In this document: positions 25,765 through 34,022 of the stretch, one piece after another
Layout of the letters: each line of letters opens with the position of its first letter
Numbering within the stretch: position 1 is the first letter of the stretch
From: Chlorobiota bacterium
GTDB lineage: Bacteria > Bacteroidota > Chlorobiia > Chlorobiales > Chlorobiaceae
Length of the DNA stretch: 64,000 bases
Assembly: GCA_016866305.1 (NCBI GenBank)
Contig: VGMX01000003.1
Span: 87,282-151,281, forward strand
Direction: 5' to 3'
Program-made: the position numbers and the translations under genes
Notes under the pieces: model-generated
What the model was told of the DNA's origin: nothing
Databases searched by the model: none
Seen by the model: only the letters and a program-made list of their open reading frames with translations

Positions 25765-27053
25765 GCCGTCACCGTTTTTGCAAGTTCCCTGCCGAAACCG
25801 ATTCCCTCTGATATGCCCCGATCCTCCGGGTAGTAATACGACGTATCGGCCACCCAGAGACCCCTGACCGGCAATTCCGCTGGAGGGACGGTATCGAGGT
25901 AACCGGGACCGCAAACCGGCTGCGCATATCGATACCGCTGCACCCTGGTCATCACGACGTCGCTGTCCCGCAAGGAAGGGTTGATCGTTTTCAGGTAACT
26001 CGTCACTTTTGCAACAAACACCTGGTCATGATCGGCGTACTTCGGGTTTTCAGCCGGCACGTAGAACGGCACATACACGATGTGATCATCTCCCAGCGGA
26101 CGCAAATTGGTGTACTCGACCAGCCCGGGAATATCCATGGAAGGATCGTTGACATTCAGCCAGAAATTATCGGTTACCGGCTTCCTGAGCTTGACGATCA
26201 CGCAAACCACGGCGATGTTTTTCACCGACGAGAACATCTTCAGCAGCGCTTCCGGCAATCCGGGAATCATGGAGGGGATATACGGCAAAGGCACTGTGCT
26301 CACCACTTTGGAAAAAGGCATGAATTCCCCACCCGCCCGAACGCCCCTGACCGCACCATCGGCAATCTCGATTCTCTCGACCGGCGTCGCGAGCAGAAAT
26401 TCACCCCCCGTTTTTTCAATGAACGCTCTCATCGATTGCAAAAGAGTAGCCGATCCCCCCTCGAAATACCCGAGTTTTTCGCGGAACAGATCATAGCGCG
26501 ACCTCCCGATGCGTCTTATCCTGCTCCATATCCATGCCGCGGACAACTGGTTCGAATAGTTGTAGAACTTGTATTCGAACAGGTTCTGCCACAACACCTC
26601 GAACGCTTCGTTTCCGACCCACCTTCTGATCCATCCGGTCGCCTCGAGACGATCGAGCGGCTTCCAGTCGTTCCTTCTGGTTGAAAGGAATGCGTGAAGA
26701 CCGTACCGGAATTTCGCAACAGGCGAGAGACCGGAAAACTGCAGAAGTGCAACAGGGTTACCCCACGGCTGCAGTTTCCTTTGGTGGAAATACCCCATTT
26801 TCGTTTCTACCCAATGCATTTTCTCTTCCAGACCAAGCTCCTTCAACAGATCGAGAACAGCGCTGTCGGAAATACAGTGAAAATGGTAGTAGCGTTCGAT
26901 ATCCAGACCTCCGAAGTCGAAGGTAGCCGTCATACCGCCTATCCGGTCATCCGACTCGAACACCACCGGCACATGCTCCATCCTTGCAAGCTGATACGCC
27001 ACACCGAGCCCCATCGGTCCGGCTCCAACTACCGCAATACGCTCTCCTTTCAT
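25761..27053 (-). CDS. FAD-dependent oxidoreductase (NAD(P)-binding Rossmann, amine-oxidase-like)
   Basis: A 430-residue flavoprotein. N-terminal IAVVGAGPMGLGVAYQL is the dinucleotide-binding GxGxxG and FESDDRIGGMTATF the second FAD contact. C-terminal LWVADTSYYYPEDRGISEGIGFG resembles the FAD-closing motif of protoporphyrinogen-oxidase/amine-oxidase-like enzymes. Relatives are common in surface polysaccharide loci, where the reaction is often not known. Its stop overlaps the GtrA start by four bases, and the upstream SDR gene ends three bases before it, so all three are co-translated. Substrate unknown. Confidence 0.8.
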   Translation of the reverse strand: MKGERIAVVGAGPMGLGVAYQLARMEHVPVVFESDDRIGGMTATFDFGGLDIERYYHFHCISDSAVLDLLKELGLEEKMHWVETKMGYFHQRKLQPWGNPVALLQFSGLSPVAKFRYGLHAFLSTRRNDWKPLDRLEATGWIRRWVGNEAFEVLWQNLFEYKFYNYSNQLSAAWIWSRIRRIGRSRYDLFREKLGYFEGGSATLLQSMRAFIEKTGGEFLLATPVERIEIADGAVRGVRAGGEFMPFSKVVSTVPLPYIPSMIPGLPEALLKMFSSVKNIAVVCVIVKLRKPVTDNFWLNVNDPSMDIPGLVEYTNLRPLGDDHIVYVPFYVPAENPKYADHDQVFVAKVTSYLKTINPSLRDSDVVMTRVQRYRYAQPVCGPGYLDTVPPAELPVRGLWVADTSYYYPEDRGISEGIGFGRELAKTVTA

Positions 27054-27056
27054 TGC

Positions 27057-28001
27057 TCAGAACTCCAGAACGATTTTGCTGTACTGCGGATCATTGAACG
27101 TTTCATCGATGGCCGTGGCAAAGGGCGTTGGTTTGACATTGAAAATTTCCGGCCAGTCGATCACCTCGAACTCGTCGCCAGCCGTCAGGGCCTTCAATTG
27201 ATCCGCCGTAAACGGAGGATTTTTGTCAAACACAGCCCATATCCTGAGCAGCACTGAAAAGAGGGTATACGGAATATGAACGATCATGCATCCGGCCTTC
27301 GTCGCTCTCTTGATTTCGCGGATGATATCGACGTAATCCACCTTTTCGAGGCCGGTGATGTTATACACCTTCCCGCTGATACCCGACTCCAGGCAACTGA
27401 TGATGATCGAGCAGAAATCGCCGACATAGAGCGGCTGGCGCATGTATCGGCCGTCTCCAGGAATCGGGAATACCGGCACCTTTCGCATGAACCGTGACAG
27501 CCAACCGAGATGCTTCCTGTCGAACCAGCCGAACATCAGGGTTGGCCGGAGAACAACCGTGGTAATACCGCTCTCGAGCACCATGATTTCCTGCTGCTTC
27601 TTGGTATTGGTGTAATGGTCGTCAGCAACCGATTCGACAACCGAGGAGCTGATATGCACCGTGTAGGGAATACGGTATTGTTTGATCAGTCCGATGATGA
27701 TTTCGGTTGAGGTCAGATTGTTGCGCACAAAAGGTTCGAAGTTCAGGTCGCCGATCTGTGCCTGCAGCATAACAACAGCATCAGCCCCCTCGAAGTGGCT
27801 TTCCCACGGACCATGAACGGCAAGGTCGGCCTCGACGACCGTTATATCCGGATGCATCGTACGAAGAATCCCGATATTAGCCTTGTGCTTGTCGAGCACA
27901 ACGAGGTTCCGGTATCCTTTGCGCTTGAGAAACGCCACAAGATTCTGGCCGACAAGCCCCGCTCCTCCAGGGAGCACAATTTTATGATGATCTATAGTCA
28001 T
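27057..28001 (-). CDS. NAD-dependent epimerase/dehydratase (SDR)
   Basis: A 314-residue extended SDR. GGAGLVGQNLVAFL (about residues 13-26) is the GxxGxxG NAD site; HISSSVVESVADDHYTNTKKQQE contains the catalytic S and YxxxK. Acts on a nucleotide-bound or lipid-linked sugar in this context, but no feature identifies the substrate. The gene is followed with three bases spacing by the FAD oxidoreductase. Transcribed within the minus-strand run from 36.4 to 25.4 kb. Confidence 0.85.
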   Translation of the reverse strand: MTIDHHKIVLPGGAGLVGQNLVAFLKRKGYRNLVVLDKHKANIGILRTMHPDITVVEADLAVHGPWESHFEGADAVVMLQAQIGDLNFEPFVRNNLTSTEIIIGLIKQYRIPYTVHISSSVVESVADDHYTNTKKQQEIMVLESGITTVVLRPTLMFGWFDRKHLGWLSRFMRKVPVFPIPGDGRYMRQPLYVGDFCSIIISCLESGISGKVYNITGLEKVDYVDIIREIKRATKAGCMIVHIPYTLFSVLLRIWAVFDKNPPFTADQLKALTAGDEFEVIDWPEIFNVKPTPFATAIDETFNDPQYSKIVLEF

Positions 28002-28070
28002 TTACTGATTATTTATTGGGATATATCCAAAGCAAAAAAAAGAACAAATCTGAACAAAGGAAATACTTCA

Positions 28071-28729
28071 CTATTTTCTCGCAACTAAAAAAAACTGTTT
28101 ACCAAAAATCCTCCACACCAAGGGCATGCGCAAATACAAGCCAACCAATAATGGATGTGTAGGCAATGCGCCTTGTGTTGTATACGGCAAAAACTTATCC
28201 ACACACAAATCAACCGTAAACCCTTTTAATTGTAGCGCCTCAGATAATGATAAATGAGTCAAGGCAAGATTGTGATCATAAAAATCCCAATATTCACCTG
28301 GTAAATAGCGTAGATTCGGACCCATAACAATAAAGACGCCTCCTGCCTTAAGGGATTTATGTACCTGTTCCAAAAAGTTATCAAGAGTTGTCTTGTCCGG
28401 GAGATGTTCAAGAAAATTGGACGTAAATACAACATCTGCCTCGCCGGCAACAACAGACGCAAGATCAGTTGCTGGAACCTCATAAAATTTAATATCTGGA
28501 TCCAACAAAAATCTGGCATCCTGATTAATATCCAAAGCAATTTTGTTTTTGGCGTGTATATTATTTATAAATTCGCCATAACCACAAGCAACATCAACAA
28601 CAGTATCACCAGGCCTGATAAAACGCTGAATATACCCCCTCAAATCACTTCCCATATTGCCTTTTTTCTTGGCAAAACATCCTCTGAAAAACGGTTTTTG
28701 TACAGTCTTGACAAATCAAGATTTCCCAT
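28071..28729 (-). pseudogene. Class I SAM methyltransferase gene, frame-disrupted near N-terminus
   Basis: The main frame (28071-28655, 194 residues) has VVDVACGYGEFINNI (SAM site) and FTSNFLEHLPDKTTL. Its usual N-terminal part, however, lies upstream in another frame: an ATG at 28729 with a strong AGGAAG site encodes MGNLDLSRLYKNRFSEDV and LPRKKAIWEVI, then hits TGA at 28642-28640. RF...R..IWEV is the standard start of this methyltransferase group, so one base has been lost or gained between about 28640 and 28660. Translation from the internal ATG at 28655 would give a truncated protein. True mutation or assembly error cannot be told apart here. Confidence 0.7.
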
Positions 28730-28824
28730 TTCTTCCTCATTTAATATTCAAAATAAACAAATCTCACTGCATTGCATCACAACAATATCATCAAACACTA
28801 ATAATTTTTTTCAAGCCTTATTTT

Positions 28825-30454
28825 TCAATACTTTCTCTTTAACGCAATAGCTATCCATTGACCAGTAGCCCCCCCTTCATCAAGAAACCTTAACTTGAAT
28901 TTATCCGGCAACAACCTGTTTGAGAACTCAAGGCAAGTCCATTCAGAAGAGGTTGGGAGTTCTTGCAAAAACTGTTTTTCACGTGATACGACAATCACAC
29001 GACAACTATTGCCGCAAGAACCTGATCTGTATAACAGTCTATCTCCACGATGCAAATTCAAGACTATCTCACCTTTATCCGCATCGGATGCGGTATGGGT
29101 GCCTGAAATAATAAACCCAGGCATAACACTTTTATGCAAATCAGCACTATTAGAAATTTTTCTTACCATGACATCGACAGATGCAACATTTAATAACTCA
29201 AGATTTTTTACTATAATTTCGGTATATGGGTAGACTTGAGAATTTTTTAAAACTGCGTTTTTGTAAAAACTGTCTTTTTCAAGAAATTTCGTGACCTGTT
29301 GACCTGACAGACTCATCTTCCATGCCAATGCTCGTTCCCCGTTATACTGGATGGGAAACGTGTAAGCGGGGAAAAAGCAGCTGCTCCTGACATGATCTTT
29401 CCAGCGCAGGTCATCGTGTGAACGCGACCATACCGGGAGAGCGTTGGCTGCAGCAGCAACAAGAAAGATGGCCGCAAGATAACGATACCCTTGTCTCGCA
29501 TAGACGATCTGGATAACTACCCAGAAGATGATGAGAAAAGGATAAAAGAAATACCGTGGCCCGGCAAACTTTTGGTGAATGATCGCGGGATCGACTCGCA
29601 ATACGGATAGATACAATGCTGACTACAAGCAGATAAAGCAACACAGCAACCGTTGACGTGGCAGAAAATGGCTTTGTACTGTAAACCCAAACTGCAATCA
29701 GGACAAGCAGGAGCGACCCGGCAAACCACATGCCGGCATGCCAGATATTGCCGACAAGAAAGCCACCAAAGAATTTCGGTATAACATTTGCAGCGATCGA
29801 ACTTAAAGGAGAATGGGCAGAAACGTCTGTATCGAAAATAAACTGCAACTGCGCAATGGCAATGAGCGTTGAGAGAACCGAGACAAGATGTTCGGCGGGT
29901 TTACCCCTGAACCTGAAGCTTCTCACATAGAACAACGGCAATAGCATGACAATGACAGGAGAGGACAAGCCGCCGAGCAAGACATACAAACCCCTGAGCA
30001 ACGGCAGTTCCTTTTCCTCATCCCACAAGACAAGCAGAAAAAGCAGAACGGAAACCCACCAGAACGTATAGAGCGGCAATCCGAAAACCTCGGGATCGGA
30101 TGGAATGAAAAACATGGCCAAAGCACACCAACTGCGTCCATGCAACTTCGTTGGACTTGTAGCAACAGCAAAAGCCATAATCGCCATCAGCATGAAACTG
30201 AAAAGCGTCGTGGTAAGGGCGTACTGATAAACGGAAAGCTGCAGCGCAGCAAACGAAATCAGTTTTGGCACCAGGACCAGATAGCCATTAACCGGCTCAA
30301 ACAAGGCATGCAAACCGTTCCTCATGATCCCTGGAATAATCTGAGAACCATCTTCATCCCAGACACTGGGATACTGTAGCTGTGCAAACCTTCTCGACAT
30401 ACCAAGAAACAGGAACAGCAAGAAAAGACCAGCGTAATTAAGCTTCTCTTTCAT
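28825..30454 (-). pseudogene. GT-C-like multi-pass membrane protein gene, frameshifted
   Basis: Two overlapping frames together make one protein of about 540 residues. The 5' frame (from ATG 30454, AAGGAT just upstream) encodes about nine membrane helices and an acidic first-loop motif VWDEDGSQI (about residue 31), as in GT-C glycosyltransferases; it loses sense after VVSIVSIRIASRSRD and ends at 29411. The 3' frame resumes at about 29616-29570 with PRYFFYPFLIIFW (a further helix) and then a soluble C-terminal domain to 28825. One base has changed near 29570-29620. It overlaps the upstream GT-C-like gene's 3' end by 17 bases and resembles that gene in layout. Confidence 0.75.
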
Positions 30455-31898
30455 ATCCTTTTTCCCACCTGCCGGTAGTTATAAGCAACAACAACCCTGC
30501 TCCGTAGAAGAGCATGATGCTCCCTGCAAGTATGAAATGCTTTCTCGATTTTTCAGTATAGAGGCTTAGGCCCCGGTTCGTATTGTGATTGTTGACAGCA
30601 GGTGTCAGAATACTGCTGATAACAGGGTTGTCGAGAAGCGACTTCAACCTCGCCGCATCGGGATAGGGAATTTCGCTGTAGGGTGTTTTCTGCAAAAAAG
30701 CGAGATTTCCGGTCATAAGATAACTGTTGACGTTTTCCTGGTTCCGGATGGTGACCATTTTCTTTTTTTCGATATCACGCATTATTCTCGGAGTGAACGT
30801 TCCAAGGCAGGTTATCACCAGAAATATCCAGAAAACCATGCCGTTCCTTGCAAGAACCGGACGCACCTCCTCATGAATCAGAATCATGAGACAGTACCAA
30901 TTCAGGAGAATGCCGACTGCGAAAAGATCGAGATAGCGGGAAGAGAGGATTCCGTCACCACGCCCGTATGCGATAGCCAGAATCTGACCGAACATCCACA
31001 GGCCAAGAGAAAAGATAAACCATGAATGGGCTTCGGCAGATGGAGGCTTGATCAACTGCCGGAACATGAAAACGACAAGGGGAAGGTACATGATGCCACC
31101 CCCTGTCGCTGCGACAACTGCAATCGTGAATTCCAGAGGGTCTTGAGCCCTCAAACTGGCATGAAGCGCAATAACCGGCGTCGATTTAACTGCCAAAAAG
31201 AAAGCGACAAGCAACGTAAAGAATAGTATTACAGAAGGGGATTTCCGATCAACACCAACAAGCCACCTGACAAACAGCAATCCGGCTGCAGCTGCAATGG
31301 AGAGTGAACCGGAAGCCACCGAAAAAAAACTCAGGAAAGCCGCCAATACAATTCCGGTAATCCATTTCAATGGCGCGCTTTCGAAACGATGCACCGACCA
31401 GAGCAACAGGAAACTGAACAGCATGAGAAAGTAAAACGAGGACTGAAAACCTGCGAGAGTGTTGTCGCTTCCAAACGGCACTGCAAACAGGATTGTCGCA
31501 AATGTAAACAACAACGGCTTCATGTTTCCCGGAAGTCCTTTCTGCATAAGAAACAGCAACATGACCAGTGCTCCAACATGGAGGATTGCATTGACATACA
31601 TCTCGAACATGGGATCAAAGACGCCTTTGTTCAGTATGAACAACCCAAGACTTAGCACTTTTGACGTAAATATCCGATGTTCATTGTGTGAAGCAAACAG
31701 GTCGGTGATCCGGAGTGACCCTTCAAGAAAAGGGCGATAGAGCGAATCTACCTCCGCATCCCACTGATCCCAGAAAGGGACGGAACTACCGAAGAAGGCG
31801 ACGATGACCAGCTTGACACCAATCACAATCAATACGAATGACAACCCGTAAAGAAGCGGCGTCTTTTTTTCTCGCTTGAGTTTCGACATGGCCTTCAT
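30438..31898 (-). CDS. GT-C-like multi-pass membrane protein
   Basis: About 486 residues with ten or more membrane helices. The first periplasmic loop carries VPFWDQWDAEVD (about residue 33) and FASHNEHRIF (about residue 60), acidic/His motifs that match integral-membrane glycosyltransferases of the GT-C class using polyprenyl-phosphate sugars. GRGDGILSSRYLDLFAVG lies late in the sequence, as does a soluble tail. The ATG at 31898 has GGGGG upstream; an ATG at 31910 also fits. Lies right after the DprE2-like gene. Proposed role: transfer of the lipid-linked pentofuranose made by the upstream genes; inference from context. Confidence 0.7.
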   Translation of the reverse strand: MKAMSKLKREKKTPLLYGLSFVLIVIGVKLVIVAFFGSSVPFWDQWDAEVDSLYRPFLEGSLRITDLFASHNEHRIFTSKVLSLGLFILNKGVFDPMFEMYVNAILHVGALVMLLFLMQKGLPGNMKPLLFTFATILFAVPFGSDNTLAGFQSSFYFLMLFSFLLLWSVHRFESAPLKWITGIVLAAFLSFFSVASGSLSIAAAAGLLFVRWLVGVDRKSPSVILFFTLLVAFFLAVKSTPVIALHASLRAQDPLEFTIAVVAATGGGIMYLPLVVFMFRQLIKPPSAEAHSWFIFSLGLWMFGQILAIAYGRGDGILSSRYLDLFAVGILLNWYCLMILIHEEVRPVLARNGMVFWIFLVITCLGTFTPRIMRDIEKKKMVTIRNQENVNSYLMTGNLAFLQKTPYSEIPYPDAARLKSLLDNPVISSILTPAVNNHNTNRGLSLYTEKSRKHFILAGSIMLFYGAGLLLLITTGRWEKGYEREA

Positions 31899-31914
31899 GG
31901 TTACCCCCATCAGT

Positions 31915-32655
31915 TTAGAGATTCAGTTTCTTGAAAAAACTGGTGGGAATGTGTACGATTCCCGCCATGATGTATTTCCAGAACCACGGCGTATAGAGCG
32001 TGTCGATCTTTTTTTCCATCGCCCTGACAATATCGGCGGCAACCTGCTCAGGCTCTGCGAGAAGCGCTTTCGGCATATCGAGACCTTCGGTCATGGGTGT
32101 TGCCACAAGCCCAGGCTTGACCGTCATGACATGCACTCCCGCCTTGAACAGCCGCGCGTTCAACCCTTCACAGAACGTCGTGACGGCAGCCTTCGCGGTG
32201 CCGTAAACGTAGTTCGACGGCCGGCCACGGTCACCGGCTATGGAACTGATGACGACAATGGTGCCCCGCCCCTGCTTTTCGAACAGATTGCCGAGCCGGG
32301 TCAGGAATGCGATGGTGCTGACCGCATTGGTCTGCAGTTCCTGCAACGCGAGATCCGGTGATTGCTCACACTCCTGCTGGTTCCCGAGGGTGCCATGTGC
32401 GACAAGCGCCACATCGATACCACCCAAGACTTCCGACACCGTGTTTAGCATCACTTCATGCCTCCAGTGCTCATTGATATCGAACCGCTCTGAATGCACC
32501 AACGCAGCACCCCTGATGAGCAGGTCGGCTTCCAGAGAGGAGAGTTTTTCGCTGTTTCTTGCAAGAAGGTAGAATTTTGCGCCCTGTCCCGAAAATATTC
32601 TGGCAACAGCTTCGGCAATGGCCGATGAAGCCCCGACAACAAGCACTTTTTTCAT
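31915..32655 (-). CDS. dprE2: DprE2-like polyprenylphosphoryl-2-keto-pentose reductase (SDR)
   Basis: A 246-residue classical SDR: VLVVGASSAIAEAVARIF (NAD(P) site), VISSIAGDRGRPSNYVYGTAKAAV with catalytic S and YxxxK, and VKPGLVATPMTEGLDMP. The SIAGDRGRPSNxxYGxxK stretch and the C-terminal PGxVxTxMTxG are what I associate with DprE2, which reduces the 2-keto intermediate to polyprenylphosphoryl-arabinose. Start at 32655 overlaps the stop of the DprE1-like gene as ATGA; an upstream in-frame extension would lie inside that gene and is rejected. Confidence 0.85.
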   Translation of the reverse strand: MKKVLVVGASSAIAEAVARIFSGQGAKFYLLARNSEKLSSLEADLLIRGAALVHSERFDINEHWRHEVMLNTVSEVLGGIDVALVAHGTLGNQQECEQSPDLALQELQTNAVSTIAFLTRLGNLFEKQGRGTIVVISSIAGDRGRPSNYVYGTAKAAVTTFCEGLNARLFKAGVHVMTVKPGLVATPMTEGLDMPKALLAEPEQVAADIVRAMEKKIDTLYTPWFWKYIMAGIVHIPTSFFKKLNL

Positions 32656-34022
32656 AAGTCGAGTCCCAAACGTCGTGATTGATGAGATGCGAAAACACCG
32701 TTGACCCCGTACCGCTCTCTGACGGACTGGAAAAGATCGATCTTTCGATAGCTTCTGGCGAAGGTTGCAGCCGACATCCTGACATCTTTCGTCAGGTACA
32801 CCCTGCCGCCCAGATCGAGCACCATGGCGTCGAGCCGCTCCAGAAGCGGGAACAGCTCTTTTTCGATTTTGAAATCGAGAGCCAGGGTATAGCCCTCCAT
32901 GGGAAATGAGAGGTGGTTCGGGTTCTCCTGACCGAAAACTTTCAGCACGGCGAGAAATGACCCTTTCCCGGATTTCGTAATTTCCTGCAGTATCCCGCTC
33001 ATGCCACGAAGACCGGCGGATTTCGGTATCACAAACTGATACTGGGTGAAACCGTTTTTTCCGTACAACCGGTTCCATTGCAGAACCCCGTCGAGCGGGT
33101 AGAAAAAAGGCTCGTAATGCACCCGCTTTCTGACCATGTCTCCCCTGACCCTGTTGTAATACAGGGTATTGAACAGACTGACCGAGTGGATGTTGAGCAT
33201 ACCGGGCGGCATGTCGAAAGGGACCGCCAGACTCTTTTTCACCGGCAAATCAAGCTTGTTGTCGGCGGCATGTTCACCGGTCATCACCAGTGACCGGCCA
33301 AGGTTCTGTCCGGTTGCGACACAGTCGATCCAGGCTACCGAGTAGGTGCTTCTGCTGTTCTGTTCGAACAGCTCCAGAGAATGGGCAAGATTCCTTGCCT
33401 TGAATGTCTGCTGGTCGATAAATGCACTGGTGACGGTCTTGAGCCGTAACGAAACCGTCAGAATCACGCCGGTGAGCCCCATACCGCCGCAGGTAGCGTA
33501 AAACAGCTCCGGCTCCTGTTCCCTCGAGCAGGTGACAACGCGATCCGGGCCCACCATCACCTCGAAACGTTCGACATGCTCGCAAAAACAGCCGCTGACA
33601 TGGTGGTTCTTGCCGTGCACATCACTCGCCACAGCTCCTCCAAGGGTGATAAACCGGCTCCCTGGCGTCACCGGCAGAAACCACCCTTTCGGCAAGAACA
33701 CCCTCAGTATTTCGGCAAGAGACGTTCCTGCCTGACTGGTCAGCACACCCGTTTGCGGATCGAATGCAATGAATTTGTCGAGGTAACGCGTTTCGATCAC
33801 CCGGTCATTCAGGGAGCTGTCGCCGTAGCTTCTTCCGAGTCCGCGCGCAAGAATTGATGATCCTGCCGCATCGCGCAGCAGACCGCCCATTGCAGAAACC
33901 ACTTTGGGCGCATGAACCTCCACCGTTATCACCGGATATCGCCCCCATCCACAAATCTCATGACCGTTCATAACACATTCTTTCCCGATTCTCTGCATTG
34001 TATTGCAATAACCCACCTTCAC
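32652..34022 (-). CDS. dprE1: DprE1-like polyprenylphosphoryl-ribose 2-oxidase (FAD)
   Basis: A 456-residue VAO-type flavoprotein. Visible family landmarks: ILARGLGRSYGDSSLND, VTPGSRFITLGGAVASDVHGKNHH (FAD-binding, about residues 115-140), GGMGLTGVIL, and C-terminal YLTKDVRMSAATF and FASHQSRRLGLDL. These follow the mycobacterial DprE1 order. The catalytic-region lysine (TKD) is kept, but the position of the benzothiazinone-target Cys reads Ala (TLALDF). Start at 34022 overlaps the HAD-UbiA stop (ATGA); an internal ATG at 33971 is an alternative. Predicted to oxidise polyprenylphosphoryl-ribose at C2, with DprE2 completing epimerisation. Confidence 0.88.
   Translation of the reverse strand: MKVGYCNTMQRIGKECVMNGHEICGWGRYPVITVEVHAPKVVSAMGGLLRDAAGSSILARGLGRSYGDSSLNDRVIETRYLDKFIAFDPQTGVLTSQAGTSLAEILRVFLPKGWFLPVTPGSRFITLGGAVASDVHGKNHHVSGCFCEHVERFEVMVGPDRVVTCSREQEPELFYATCGGMGLTGVILTVSLRLKTVTSAFIDQQTFKARNLAHSLELFEQNSRSTYSVAWIDCVATGQNLGRSLVMTGEHAADNKLDLPVKKSLAVPFDMPPGMLNIHSVSLFNTLYYNRVRGDMVRKRVHYEPFFYPLDGVLQWNRLYGKNGFTQYQFVIPKSAGLRGMSGILQEITKSGKGSFLAVLKVFGQENPNHLSFPMEGYTLALDFKIEKELFPLLERLDAMVLDLGGRVYLTKDVRMSAATFARSYRKIDLFQSVRERYGVNGVFASHQSRRLGLDL

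Noticed and set aside
31915..33078. 387-residue version of the SDR gene
   Set aside because: Its first 140 residues lie inside the DprE1-like gene and resemble nothing; the ATGA start at 32655 gives a standard SDR.
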